Virus record (IMG/VR): IMGVR_UViG_3300030012_002976
Coordinates: 1 to 46,362 of that record
Source of the DNA: a virus
Length of the DNA stretch: 46,362 nucleotides
Strand: one strand, 5' to 3'
This document shows positions 7,539-15,611 of the stretch, piece by piece (the first letter of the stretch is position 1; every line of letters starts with the position of its first letter). The notes beneath the pieces were generated by a model, which did no database searches, was not told where the DNA came from, and saw nothing but the letters and a program-made list of their open reading frames with translations. Made by a program: the position numbers and the translations under genes.

Positions 7539-7997
7539 TTAATATTGATGAAATATATCTTCTGGGTTTGCGATTGTAGCGAGTACTTCATCATCGTTGA
7601 GTATTCTCACCTCACCACCATCGATTTGTATCCTGGATCCTGCATAACGTGCAAAGACTACCCAGTCTCCAGTCTTGCACCATGGACCTTCAGGAAATTT
7701 TTCTTTATCATAACAATGTGGACCTTGTGCTAACACAAGACCGCAAGTAGATCCTACTTGTTGTCGTTCTAAAGTTTCTTGTCCTAAATATAAACCACCC
7801 TTGGTTTTTTCTTTCATTTTGAAAGGAAGAATTAACATTCTCCATCCAGTTGGTTGTGGTAATTTAGAAGATTCTTTTGTTTTTAAACGTTCGTATCCTT
7901 CAACTTCTTTCTGATCTTCTTTTTCGTACTTATCTAAAAGTGCTGATTTAATCTTCGGTGTTTCCGAATTGGATGACGTTGTCGTCTCTTTGCTCAT
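7539..7997 (-). CDS. groES: GroES-like co-chaperonin (Cpn10)
   Basis: 152 residues. An extended polar N-terminus of about 48 residues precedes a Cpn10 domain (49-145): GWRMLILPF as the first strand, KGGLYLGQETLERQQVGS as the mobile loop that docks on GroEL, GLVLAQGPHC, GDWVVFARYAG and GGEVRILNDDEVLATI. The glycine pair and hydrophobic Leu-Tyr-Leu of the loop match the GroEL-binding tripeptide region. There is no GroEL gene here, so it would cap the host chaperonin, as T4 gp31 does for its capsid. It sits beside the scaffold and capsid genes, which fits a role in capsid folding. Confidence 0.85.
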   Translation of the reverse strand: MSKETTTSSNSETPKIKSALLDKYEKEDQKEVEGYERLKTKESSKLPQPTGWRMLILPFKMKEKTKGGLYLGQETLERQQVGSTCGLVLAQGPHCYDKEKFPEGPWCKTGDWVVFARYAGSRIQIDGGEVRILNDDEVLATIANPEDIFHQY

Positions 7998-8196
7998 TTT
8001 TATCCTCCTTTTTTGGATTTAGCAGGTTTGAGATTTCCTGTAATATATTTACGTAGGCATGTGCCTGTCCCAACATATACTTATATTTTTCCATATTGTC
8101 AACAGCTCCTGCCATCATGTTTTCACCTATCGCATGATAGTTATCTTTTAAATGTTTTTGTATTTTATTTACGATTGTTAGTTCGTCTAATAGCAT
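7948..8196 (-). CDS. Small helical protein upstream of the co-chaperonin
   Basis: 82 residues from ATG 8196 (MLLDELTIVNKIQKHLKDN). This start is chosen because AGGAAAAG lies directly upstream; an in-frame ATG 22 codons earlier lies deep in the preceding gene. The protein is almost wholly helical, with a Met-rich middle (GENMMAGAVDNMEKYKYMLG) and a charged tail. It overlaps both neighbours in other frames (32 bases before, 50 after). No family recognised. Confidence 0.7.
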   Translation of the reverse strand: MLLDELTIVNKIQKHLKDNYHAIGENMMAGAVDNMEKYKYMLGQAHAYVNILQEISNLLNPKKEDKNEQRDDNVIQFGNTED

Positions 8197-8446
8197 CTTT
8201 TCCTTTCTTAAAAATTGCAGCGACTTTTGATTTACCCATAACTTTGGCTCGCTGTTCTCCAACAGTTAGGATTTGAATTTTTCTAGCGAATGGTTTGTTA
8301 ACTTTTTTAACTTTTGCTACAGTTTTTCTAGCATCCGTAGGAGTTGCAAACTTTATACCTACTGTGTCTTTAGGATTTTCGTCTGTATATAATCTTCTAC
8401 CAGACCCTTTAGGTTTTTTACCCGTTCCTTTTTTTGGATCCGCCAC
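8165..8446 (-). CDS. Basic protein, function unknown
   Basis: 93 residues, very Lys/Arg-rich (MADPKKGTGKKPKGSGRRLY; ARKTVAKVKKVNKPFARK). The part around GIKFATPTDARKTVAKVKKV looks like a small folded nucleic-acid-binding domain; the ends are disordered. It is the first of nine consecutive small basic genes when counted toward the portal. DNA binding in the head is plausible but unproven. Confidence 0.72.
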   Translation of the reverse strand: MADPKKGTGKKPKGSGRRLYTDENPKDTVGIKFATPTDARKTVAKVKKVNKPFARKIQILTVGEQRAKVMGKSKVAAIFKKGKDAIRRTNNRK

Positions 8447-8546
8447 GTATTGCTCCTTCTAACATTTTCTTTTGTTTAGTATGAGCTTTTACTGCTTTGC
8501 CTAAACCTTTTATAACTTTTTTAATTGCTCTTTTTTTCTTTAGCAT
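8418..8546 (-). CDS. 42-residue very basic protein
   Basis: A short gene that exactly fills the gap between its neighbours: ATG 8546 follows a GGAGATG ribosome site, and the TAA at 8418 lies 29 bases inside the next gene. The product starts MLKKKRAIKKVIKGLGKAVK and is an amphipathic Lys-rich helix followed by GGSKKRNG. Overlaps on both sides, a ribosome site and codon use like its neighbours support it. Function unknown; composition suggests nucleic-acid or membrane contact. Confidence 0.65.
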   Translation of the reverse strand: MLKKKRAIKKVIKGLGKAVKAHTKQKKMLEGAIRGGSKKRNG

Positions 8547-8968
8547 TTCCATCTCCTTCTAGCTTGACGGATTCGTGAGTTAGGATCATTACGTGTTTTG
8601 GCTGAAGCTCTTTTGAGCTGACCTAGTGAACGTGCGCAGTACGATTTTCTACGTTTTGCAGCTTTTGATCCTGGCTTCACTTTACCAGTCACGGCTGTTT
8701 TTAGTTTAGAACCAGGGTTAAGTCTTCTGTAAGCCTTAACTCCAGCTTTTGTCATTCCAGCGCCACTCTTTGTGGGTCTAAAATTCTTTTTGTTTCTTGC
8801 AGGCATAGTGCCTTTTGAATATTCTACTCTACCACCTTTAGCCATTTTTTTAATATTAGCTCCTTCACCTGTAGTAGTATCTATTTGTAAACCTCTAGGT
8901 AATTCTTTCTTTTTCTTTTCCATAACAAAAGATTTTACGTCTTCTTTTTTGTTATACAACTTACTCAT
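8540..8968 (-). CDS. Basic DUF6321-like protein
   Basis: 142 residues. The C-terminal half carries TKAGVKAYRRLNPGSKLKTA, GSKAAKRRKSYCARS and a closing NDPNSRIRQARRRWKC, a pattern I know from small basic phage proteins annotated DUF6321. The middle holds the GGRVEYSKG motif seen in several other proteins here. The conserved Cys pair (one in SYCARS, one at the very end) could bind metal or form a disulphide. Its start overlaps the upstream stop (TAATG). Function unknown. Confidence 0.75.
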   Translation of the reverse strand: MSKLYNKKEDVKSFVMEKKKKELPRGLQIDTTTGEGANIKKMAKGGRVEYSKGTMPARNKKNFRPTKSGAGMTKAGVKAYRRLNPGSKLKTAVTGKVKPGSKAAKRRKSYCARSLGQLKRASAKTRNDPNSRIRQARRRWKC

Positions 8969-9123
8969 TATATTCTTTGCATCTCTGGGTTTTTATTTAA
9001 TATGTTTTTTTCTGCTCTTGGTCTGGCTAAAGAGTCTCTACTTCTTTTTCTAAGTTGTGCGATAGCAGATTCTTTTAATGCTTTTTCTTTTTTTAATTTT
9101 TCTAAATCTCTAGTTAAATTCAT
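8968..9123 (-). CDS. 51-residue helical protein
   Basis: Reads MNLTRDLEKLKKEKALKESA and continues as a charged helix to a TAA at 8968-8970. TAATG overlaps occur at both ends (9121-9125 and 8966-8970), so it is an unbroken link in the coupled chain and very likely translated. Probably a short coiled coil. No family recognised. Confidence 0.7.
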   Translation of the reverse strand: MNLTRDLEKLKKEKALKESAIAQLRKRSRDSLARPRAEKNILNKNPEMQRI

Positions 9124-9395
9124 TATGCTGTTTTCTTTTTCTTTGCAAATGTTGCAACATTGGTTGGTTTACCGCCTGGATTACCTGCAGCTCTCTTTCG
9201 TTTGACAGCACTCGCCTTTTGCGACTTTGTCATCCGTGTGGCTTTTGCAAGTGGGACGCATTTTGGATATTTTCTTTTGCTGCCCTTCTTCCTTCCGCAA
9301 GGTTGATATTTTCCGTCCTTCTTCGGTGCTCCTATATCCACCCATTTCTGTGCTACCCATTCTCGTAGTCCTCCTTTAGAATAGTAGGCTCTCAT
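9123..9395 (-). CDS. DUF5872-like basic protein
   Basis: 90 residues: MRAYYSKGGLREWVAQKWVD, then PCGRKKGSKRKYPKCVPLAK and ATRMTKSQKASAVKRKRAAG followed by NPGGKPTNV. This Trp-Val-Asp-Ile-Gly, Cys-Gly-Arg, Lys-Cys-Val-Pro pattern is the DUF5872 family, seen in phages and some large viruses. Two Cys separated by 12 residues may bind metal. Function is unknown; the strong positive charge suggests DNA contact. Coupled to both neighbours by TAATG overlaps. Confidence 0.75.
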   Translation of the reverse strand: MRAYYSKGGLREWVAQKWVDIGAPKKDGKYQPCGRKKGSKRKYPKCVPLAKATRMTKSQKASAVKRKRAAGNPGGKPTNVATFAKKKKTA

Positions 9396-9691
9396 TATCT
9401 TTTATTTGGTCTTCTAGCCTTACCAAAACCTTTTATCTGTGCACAGGCTTTTCCACCTGATCCATAATTTACTCTGCCACCTGATTTAAGTTTTGCAGGC
9501 TCCATTTTTTTTGCATTTACTTTTTTTTCAATATTTTTACCATATCTATTTTGAAATTCTTTTCTTACACTTTCACCATCTGCATTTAACATTTCGCCTT
9601 TTGGCAATTTAGTTTTTTTAGTTATAAGAGGTTTATCTTTTAATGAATCTTTTATTTCTTTTCTAAATAGATCACCTTTAGTTTCAGACAT
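9395..9691 (-). CDS. Basic hypothetical protein with GGR motif
   Basis: 98 residues. A charged helical first half (GDLFRKEIKDSLKDK, ADGESVRKEFQNRYGKN) leads to a basic tail with LKSGGRVNYGSGGKACAQIK and FGKARRPNKR. The GGRVNYGSG segment resembles a short motif in at least six other proteins of this window. Linked to the next gene by a TAATG overlap. Function unknown. Confidence 0.72.
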   Translation of the reverse strand: MSETKGDLFRKEIKDSLKDKPLITKKTKLPKGEMLNADGESVRKEFQNRYGKNIEKKVNAKKMEPAKLKSGGRVNYGSGGKACAQIKGFGKARRPNKR

Positions 9692-9885
9692 TATACTACT
9701 CCTTTATAATAATTATCCATTGTCATCAATCCACCCGTAGCAGCTTTTTTTCTATTTTTCTTTTTGCCACCTGGTGTAACTTTGCCTGAACATACAGCTG
9801 AAGCGTACATGTTAGCATATGCTGACGGATACACTTTAAATTTTCTTTTAGCTGCCGCTTTACCTCTTGGACATAGTTTTGCCAT
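9691..9885 (-). CDS. Small basic protein
   Basis: 64 residues, starting MAKLCPRGKAAAKRKFKVYP followed by SAYANMYASAVCSGK, a Cys-bearing pattern familiar from small marine phage proteins, and ending MDNYYKGVV. Two Cys and a KRKFKVYPSAYAN core could form a compact fold. TAATG overlaps on both sides. Function unknown; probably virion or DNA associated given its place in the basic cluster. Confidence 0.72.
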   Translation of the reverse strand: MAKLCPRGKAAAKRKFKVYPSAYANMYASAVCSGKVTPGGKKKNRKKAATGGLMTMDNYYKGVV

Positions 9886-10052
9886 TATGATTTCCTTACC
9901 ATTTTTTCTATAGGTGATTTAGCCATTTTAGTTTTTTTCTTTTTCTTTTTCTTTTTTCCAATGACTCCTCTACCCATTAAAACATCTGCTTTGGTTATTT
10001 TACCATCTTTGTTTAAATCAGGGAAAGAACCTTTTTTATAATATTGTCTCAT
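9885..10052 (-). CDS. 55-residue protein with EF-hand-like loop
   Basis: Begins MRQYYKKGSFPDLNKDGKIT. Residues 12-23 (DLNKDGKITKAD) fit the 12-residue calcium loop pattern with Asp at 1, Asn at 3, Asp at 5, Gly at 6, Ile at 8 and Asp at 12. Only one loop is present, as in dockerin-type half motifs. After GRGVIG comes a run of eight lysines and a basic tail. TAATG overlaps at both ends support translation. Calcium binding is predicted from the motif only. Confidence 0.68.
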   Translation of the reverse strand: MRQYYKKGSFPDLNKDGKITKADVLMGRGVIGKKKKKKKKTKMAKSPIEKMVRKS

Positions 10053-10231
10053 TATTTTTTACCCTTTTTCATTTTCTTTTTTTTAGCAAGATATGCTTTT
10101 AAACCTGCATTCATCTTGCCACCTTTTCTAGCTTCTACTCTGTTGTTATCTCCAAGTCCTGGACGTAACATTTTTTTAAATTGTCCAGTTTTTCTCTCAT
10201 CTCTTAACTTTGCTTTTGTTTTATTGTCCAT
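10052..10231 (-). CDS. 59-residue very basic protein
   Basis: Begins MDNKTKAKLRDERKTGQFKK, has MLRPGLGDNNRVEARKGGKM in the middle and ends in KKKKMKKGKK. TAATG overlaps connect it to the membrane protein before and the EF-hand-like protein after. Composition is protamine-like. It closes the basic small-gene cluster on the portal side. No family recognised. Confidence 0.68.
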   Translation of the reverse strand: MDNKTKAKLRDERKTGQFKKMLRPGLGDNNRVEARKGGKMNAGLKAYLAKKKKMKKGKK

Positions 10232-10617
10232 TATTTTTTTCCTCCGTTTTTAAATATTTGCGTTCCCTTTATACCATAAATAGACGCCACGACAAGGATC
10301 CAAAGATTTGTGAACCATGACGGGAGCTGCTGGAACTGTTCAAAGAACATTTTTATCTTTTCTGCCGCTCCAGGATCGTCCGAGAAGACCCCCCAGGCGA
10401 TCACCAAAATTGGCGCCGTTAATACGAGCAAAACGAACTCGTCTTTCCAGTCCGATTGTCTTGCTTCTAACAATTTTCCTTGATATTCGCTCTCACCTTT
10501 TGCCATTTTAGAGGCATGCATGTGTTGAGCGTCGGCCATAGCCATTTTTGTCTCTTGTTTTTTCTTATAAATGTGCGTTGCCGCGTTTAATCCAAGTTTT
10601 AGTGCTGAAAACCACAT
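10231..10617 (-). CDS. Holin-like membrane protein (GTA_holin_3TM/DUF3154-like)
   Basis: 128 residues. The first 60 residues are cytoplasmic and helical (KKKQETKMAMADAQHMHASK, EARQSDWKDEF). Two membrane segments follow: FVLLVLTAPILVIAWGVF and WFTNLWILVVASIYGIKG, separated by a short loop with LPSWF. Tryptophans at the membrane borders and the LPSW motif resemble the GTA_holin_3TM/DUF3154 group as I recall it. It could be a holin or a virion membrane protein; its position between portal and basic proteins rather than by the endolysin leaves this open. Confidence 0.65.
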   Translation of the reverse strand: MWFSALKLGLNAATHIYKKKQETKMAMADAQHMHASKMAKGESEYQGKLLEARQSDWKDEFVLLVLTAPILVIAWGVFSDDPGAAEKIKMFFEQFQQLPSWFTNLWILVVASIYGIKGTQIFKNGGKK

Positions 10618-10620
10618 AAA

Positions 10621-13116
10621 TTAATTTCCTTTTCTAATAATACTAATGTCTGGCATCATTTGATCTGCATTTGGCATTGTTTTTGACAAAATTGTCTTCT
10701 CAATTGATGTATCAGCTCTTAGTTTAGCTAATTCTTCGTTTTGTTCAAGTTTTTCTTCTTGATTTTGTTGATTCATCATGGCTCTCATCTTGTCGAGATC
10801 CATTCTTTGCTTGCCTTCCTTCTCTTTTCTTTGATTTTCCATTGCTCTAAGGTCTAATTCTCTTGATCTTAACTTAGCAATCGGGTCATTATCGAATTGT
10901 GAAGTAATTTTCTTCTCTTCTTCCATAAATTCTTCCATCATTTCTGCAATTAACACTGCTTTTCTACCTTCAATCTTCTGTTGCAGCTGTTGTACCTGCA
11001 TTTGAAGTTGTGGATTCTGTTGTGCCATCTGCATCATCTGTTGTAATTGCGGTAATTCATCTCTGAATTCTAATTCTATTTGTTCTTGAGCCATTAAACT
11101 AATGTGTTCAAAAATATTTTTCTCTAAACTTGCCATTACCATTGGATTATTTCTTGCTATATTAGTTGCCATAAAATTTAAATGCGCTGTCATATGCGCT
11201 CTATGGTCTTGACCAGGAAAAGCTTGAAATTGTTTACCACTTAAAGCTTGTATGTGTTCTAATGCAGGATCCATTGGTGCAGGTTGTTGTGGTTTTACCA
11301 GAACTTGATCAATATTTTTTACACCTAACGCCTCATACATATTTCTATACGCTGCATACATGTTGTGCATCTGTGGATTAGAAGTTGCCAGTTGCAGTTC
11401 TGTTTGAGCGAGTGAAATACGCTGTGTTTGTGAGAAAATGTTGGGATCGGCAACTGGCAATATATCTACCCTATCATCAAAGTCTGTTTGCTTAATCATT
11501 CTTTGACCCCCAACTACATCATACGGATATTCTTGTGGTAGATATAACTTGAATACTCTAGCTAATAATCTGAATTCATTTTTAAGAGCTGAGTAAATTC
11601 TTTTGTGTATAGCTGACATAGTTCTTGAACCTCTTTCAAGAAGAGCAACAGTTGTACCAACAGCTGCTTGTTGGTTTCCATCTCCAACTTGCATATCAGC
11701 AATTGATGCGAATCTTTGACCTGCACCAACAACGACACCCATTAATTGTAATAATGTTTGTGATGGTTCTTTGAAAGGTAACATCATAAACGAATCTCTT
11801 AAATTACCACCTGGTGCATCTACATCTCTAAACTCACCTGGTTGAATTGATTGAGCATCGTCTCTGATTCTAATGCCACGCATCTTGAAACCTGCTGGCA
11901 GATTAGATAACGTTCCCGCATCTAAGAGCTGTCTTAAAGCAGCGGTCGCTGTTCTAGACAGTCCACCTATCATGTGGATTAGACCGAACCCATAGAAACC
12001 TAAACCTGGAAGAAATTTAAAATGTACAAAGTATTGTATTTTATTTTTCTTCGGATCACCTACTTCATAGTTTCTTCTTATAGATAATATTTCTCTAGAT
12101 CCTTCTTCTAAGGTTACAATGTATGGAAGTTTAATTCCTGATGGTTCATTAGTTTGTGGATTAACATCTTCAAAACCTTCTATGTCTAAATTTACGTGAC
12201 ACTCTAGTAAAGTATATAAATCATCATTTTTAGTTTTACTTACACCTTCTAATTCTCTTTCTTTTTTCTCTACATCAGATTCTTTGTCTGATGGTTTTCC
12301 AATATCTACATCTCTGTAAAAACCTGCAACTTGTTGTTTAATTAAATCGTTTTCAGAAATTTTTACACGATGAATAATCGCTTCCGCATCATCTAATGAG
12401 GTAGCTGTATACGGAACGATTAAATCATCTGCTGGAACGAACTTAGATACAGCTCGTCCTTCCACTTCATCATAATAAACTTTTTTAAAAGTTGATCCTG
12501 ATAAAGGTAAATGGAATAACATAGAATCAAATTCTGGTTCATACTCTTTCATCTGATCCATGATTTGATAATTCATAAAATCTTTTACACGGCCTGCTTG
12601 TTGAACTTTGTCTGGACTTTGCATTCCTAAAATTTGTGTACTTACTGGTCCTTCTGCAGGTAATAATTCTTTATAAGCTAACGCTTGAAACTGTGTAACT
12701 GCTTCAGCTAACACTGGGTGAGTTGCACCTGATGCACCTTGAAATGGTTCTGTTCTTTGATCGTATTTAAAACCTAATAAATCTAAACCTTGTGTGTAAG
12801 TTTTTTCCCAATCTTTTCTGGACATAGAATAGTCCATATATTTTTGATTTAAATCAGAGCTTAATGAATCTAAAATATCATCAGGTAAAAATTCTGCTAA
12901 GTTTGCATAGTGGTCTTCTCCACCTTCTTGTGATCCAGCTTTAGGATCAAAGTTTATATCAACTGATCCATCTTCATTTTCAACAGTTTCAATATCTTCT
13001 GGTTTTTGTAATTCAGATTCTACTTCTTCAATAATAGTTTCTTCAATCTGTTCTTGTCCAGGAAGAGTAATCTCTTTTCTAGGCTCGTTTGGTAGAGCCT
13101 TGTCTATTTCTGCCAT
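10621..13116 (-). CDS. Portal protein (P22-like)
   Basis: 831 residues, long as in P22-type portals. An acidic N-terminus of about 90 residues leads to the core: YSMSRKDWEKTYTQGLDLLG, EPFQGASGATHPVLAEAVTQ, PADDLIVPY, and GFGLIHMIGGLSRTATAALR. The C-terminus is Gln-rich and coiled (from about 680: QLQQMMQMAQQNPQLQMQVQ), like a portal barrel. It would form the dodecameric vertex through which DNA enters, and interacts with the terminase encoded upstream. The start at 13116 has a CGGAG site. Strong assignment from size, order and motifs. Confidence 0.9.
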   Translation of the reverse strand: MAEIDKALPNEPRKEITLPGQEQIEETIIEEVESELQKPEDIETVENEDGSVDINFDPKAGSQEGGEDHYANLAEFLPDDILDSLSSDLNQKYMDYSMSRKDWEKTYTQGLDLLGFKYDQRTEPFQGASGATHPVLAEAVTQFQALAYKELLPAEGPVSTQILGMQSPDKVQQAGRVKDFMNYQIMDQMKEYEPEFDSMLFHLPLSGSTFKKVYYDEVEGRAVSKFVPADDLIVPYTATSLDDAEAIIHRVKISENDLIKQQVAGFYRDVDIGKPSDKESDVEKKERELEGVSKTKNDDLYTLLECHVNLDIEGFEDVNPQTNEPSGIKLPYIVTLEEGSREILSIRRNYEVGDPKKNKIQYFVHFKFLPGLGFYGFGLIHMIGGLSRTATAALRQLLDAGTLSNLPAGFKMRGIRIRDDAQSIQPGEFRDVDAPGGNLRDSFMMLPFKEPSQTLLQLMGVVVGAGQRFASIADMQVGDGNQQAAVGTTVALLERGSRTMSAIHKRIYSALKNEFRLLARVFKLYLPQEYPYDVVGGQRMIKQTDFDDRVDILPVADPNIFSQTQRISLAQTELQLATSNPQMHNMYAAYRNMYEALGVKNIDQVLVKPQQPAPMDPALEHIQALSGKQFQAFPGQDHRAHMTAHLNFMATNIARNNPMVMASLEKNIFEHISLMAQEQIELEFRDELPQLQQMMQMAQQNPQLQMQVQQLQQKIEGRKAVLIAEMMEEFMEEEKKITSQFDNDPIAKLRSRELDLRAMENQRKEKEGKQRMDLDKMRAMMNQQNQEEKLEQNEELAKLRADTSIEKTILSKTMPNADQMMPDISIIRKGN

Positions 13117-13228
13117 TAATTTTCTCCGTTAATTTTACTGTTTTAACACTGTTATATTTTAAATTCAACCCTTGTGACTGAGGCCCTTTTTCTGGCGGTG
13201 GTCCACTCTTTTTACCTTTAGTCGTCAT
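13079..13228 (-). CDS. 49-residue protein before the portal
   Basis: Starts MTTKGKKSGPPPEKGPQSQG from ATG 13228, with GAAGGAG eight bases upstream. The start lies inside the last codons of the 137-residue gene and the end lies 38 bases inside the portal gene, in a different frame. The Pro-rich GPPPEKGPQSQGLN opening recurs in small proteins of marine phages. It may serve mainly to couple translation of the portal. Function unknown. Confidence 0.6.
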   Translation of the reverse strand: MTTKGKKSGPPPEKGPQSQGLNLKYNSVKTVKLTEKINGRNRQGSTKRA

Positions 13229-13631
13229 TTAAGTAGTCTCCTTCAAACAAAACATCAGCCATAAACTCTTCAAAGCTTTTGCCAACTCCTTCTTCACCAC
13301 CTGCTAAATCAAAAAGTTTTCTAACCATTTGTACTTTTTTAGTACCACCATATTGAAGCTCTACTCTTTCTTCAAAACCTGGTAGAGGTGGTAATGTTTC
13401 TCCTGGATTTTCTTTCATAAATTCTTTTAATTCTTTTGTTCGCTCTTTGATAAAACTAATTGCATCATCGTATTCCATGACTCCTGATTCCTGAATCTTT
13501 TTTAAATTTTTTTGAATCAAGTCAACCATTTCACCAGTATCAAAACCACCTAACGCACCTTTAATGTGTAGGTCCGTTTTCAATTTAAATTGATCTGCTG
13601 TGAAAGGTTTTTTTGGTGGAACGAGGTCCAT
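13218..13631 (-). CDS. Hypothetical protein between terminase and portal
   Basis: 137 residues, charged and helical, with FTADQFKLKTDLHIKGALGG, a Pro/Gly-rich hinge (ENPGETLPPLPGFEER) and a C-terminal helix EGVGKSFEEFMADVLFEGDY. It lies in the packaging operon, seven bases after a 158-residue gene. No enzyme or membrane signature is present. Function unknown; packaging or portal assembly is possible from position. Confidence 0.7.
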   Translation of the reverse strand: MDLVPPKKPFTADQFKLKTDLHIKGALGGFDTGEMVDLIQKNLKKIQESGVMEYDDAISFIKERTKELKEFMKENPGETLPPLPGFEERVELQYGGTKKVQMVRKLFDLAGGEEGVGKSFEEFMADVLFEGDYLNDD

Positions 13632-13638
13632 GGTACCT

Positions 13639-14115
13639 CTATATTATTGATGTAAGTCCGCCTGCTTTAACATTCATTCTTGCTTCGGCAATAATCATTC
13701 TAATAAATTCTGAAAGACTCATTGGATCTTTACCCATTTCTTTCATTTCAAAAACATACTGTTCATATTCTCTCATTAGGAGAGGATCAGCATCTGCCAT
13801 TTTTATTGATGGAGCTCCTTTGTCAAGACTCTTAATGCCTCTTGATTCCTGTCCACTTCCAGGTTCTGGTGCACCTAATTGTTTTAATAAATCTAAATAT
13901 TCATCACTAGGCATTTCTTCCAATTCTGGAATATCATCTGGATCCATAGTGCCTGCTCTATAATTTTCTCTTAACATAATTCCTCCACCCGCTTGTTGTT
14001 TTCTTGGGTCTTTAATTTTTATATTATTTGTTTTTATGTAATCCGTCAAGGACATACCTCGTTTTTTCTCAGAACTTAGGTTATATGCGTCAATGACTTC
14101 TTCGTAGGTTTCCAT
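13639..14115 (-). CDS. Virion-associated hypothetical protein sharing a block with the 45-kb protein
   Basis: 158 residues. The N-terminus has YDUF-free helical sequence (TYEEVIDAYNLSSEKKRGMS), then a GGGIMLRENYRAGTMD motif and an acidic helix DDIPELEEMPSDEYLDLLKQ followed by RGIKSL. The block from GGGIM to GIKSL closely matches residues about 190-240 of the protein at 44258-45922, in the same order. It is four bases downstream of the terminase gene. Shared modules suggest both bind the same partner. No catalytic site is seen. Confidence 0.7.
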   Translation of the reverse strand: METYEEVIDAYNLSSEKKRGMSLTDYIKTNNIKIKDPRKQQAGGGIMLRENYRAGTMDPDDIPELEEMPSDEYLDLLKQLGAPEPGSGQESRGIKSLDKGAPSIKMADADPLLMREYEQYVFEMKEMGKDPMSLSEFIRMIIAEARMNVKAGGLTSII

Positions 14116-14118
14116 ATA

Positions 14119-15600
14119 CTAATAATATACCTTTTGCTTTTGTTGTAAAGGTTCTTCCTCATAGTCCTCAGGATGGTTAATTAATCCACCCTGTCTAAAT
14201 CTCATAACAGCCTGGGTCATGGAATCTACTAAATCGTCATGATCTCCATAAGGAAATGCTGCACATTCCTCAATTACGTCTTGTGCAAATTCCATTTCAG
14301 TGGGCGCCCATATTCTCCCTGATTCAAACAGCGGAGAAACACTGTTAACTCTTGTATGTTTATCATTTCCTTTACTCGGTGTAAAGTTAATTACAGGTAT
14401 ACCCATCTTTCTTAATTCATAAGTCAAAGGTAACCCTGATGCCTTACTCTCGACTATAACTGTTTCTGGTTTCCAATATCCGTATTGTTCAAGAGCAATA
14501 CGTCTTAACTCTGGAAACTCATATCGACCTTTTAATGAATCTATAAGCATGAGACAGGGACCACTATCTTCGTTTGGTGTAAACACTCCCCAAGTTGTAA
14601 TAGCAGAATAGTCAGCAGTTTCTTTTTTCATGAAAGCAGTATCATAAGATTGTATTACATGTTCCAATGCAGGTAATTCTTCTGACTCCCACTTTTGCCA
14701 CCACTCACGTTTAATTAGTGCACCTTCTTCTGAAGTAGGATTCTGCATATATTGTGCATTCCACTTTGAACCAGGAATCGAGGCTTTAACTGCTTGCAAG
14801 TCTTTCAAGTTCCAGTATTCAGGCCACAGGGGTTTACCACTTGGTAAGATCGCAGGAAACTCAATTACCTCCCATTGATCTGCCTTTGGTTCTTTTTGTG
14901 CATTAATTAATCTTCCTGTTAAATCTTTTTCATTCCAACGAGTCATTACAATTACAATAGTTCCACCAGGTTGAAGACGTTGTCTAGGACCCGATGTATA
15001 CCACTCGTAAGTTCTTTCAAGAGCTGCAGCATTCATTGCATCTTGTTCAGTATGTGGATCATCAATAATTAATAGATCAGCACCACGACCTGTAATTGCA
15101 GAGCCAACACCCGCAGCATAATATTCTCCACCATCAGAAGTTTCCCATTTACCTGCAGCTTGAGAATCTTCTTTTAATCTTGTTTTAAATACTTGTTGAT
15201 ACTCTGGTGAATCAATTAATTGTTTTGCCTTACGACCAAACCTTACAGATAATTCAGTTGTATTAGTTGATTGAATAATTTTTAATTTTGGATTTCTACC
15301 TACCATCCACGCAGGAAGTAGATAAGATGCAAACTCAGACTTAGTATGTCTAGGCGCCATATTAATTATTACACGCTTTATCTTTCCATCTGCAATATCA
15401 TTAAATTTTTTTGCTACACGTTTATGATGGGACCCTTCTACAAAATCAGGCCAAACGTGTTTTACAAAAGCCATAAAATCGTTTTGGATTCGAGACTCCT
15501 TTTTCTTCTCTTGCCATTGATTCATTAGCAAAGAGAATTGTCGTCTTACATCTGCAGGAAGTTTTTCAAAATTTTTTAATTTTTCTTTATCAATATTCAT
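14119..15600 (-). CDS. terL: Terminase large subunit
   Basis: 493 residues from ATG 15600, chosen because GGAA lies just upstream; a TTG four codons earlier is less likely. The ATPase half has an adenine-side QNDFMAFVKHVWP, a variant Walker A APRHTKSE (about 82-89), Walker B LLIIDD (about 176-181) and coupling motif MTRWNEKD. The RNase-H-like nuclease half has SYDTAFMKKETADYSA, VIVESKASGLPL and a final GDHDDLVDSM, giving the Asp/Glu/Asp metal site. It cuts concatemers and pumps DNA through the portal. Unusually, the small subunit lies on the opposite strand 6.4 kb away. Confidence 0.93.
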   Translation of the reverse strand: MNIDKEKLKNFEKLPADVRRQFSLLMNQWQEKKKESRIQNDFMAFVKHVWPDFVEGSHHKRVAKKFNDIADGKIKRVIINMAPRHTKSEFASYLLPAWMVGRNPKLKIIQSTNTTELSVRFGRKAKQLIDSPEYQQVFKTRLKEDSQAAGKWETSDGGEYYAAGVGSAITGRGADLLIIDDPHTEQDAMNAAALERTYEWYTSGPRQRLQPGGTIVIVMTRWNEKDLTGRLINAQKEPKADQWEVIEFPAILPSGKPLWPEYWNLKDLQAVKASIPGSKWNAQYMQNPTSEEGALIKREWWQKWESEELPALEHVIQSYDTAFMKKETADYSAITTWGVFTPNEDSGPCLMLIDSLKGRYEFPELRRIALEQYGYWKPETVIVESKASGLPLTYELRKMGIPVINFTPSKGNDKHTRVNSVSPLFESGRIWAPTEMEFAQDVIEECAAFPYGDHDDLVDSMTQAVMRFRQGGLINHPEDYEEEPLQQKQKVYY

Positions 15601-15611
15601 AATGCATTCCA

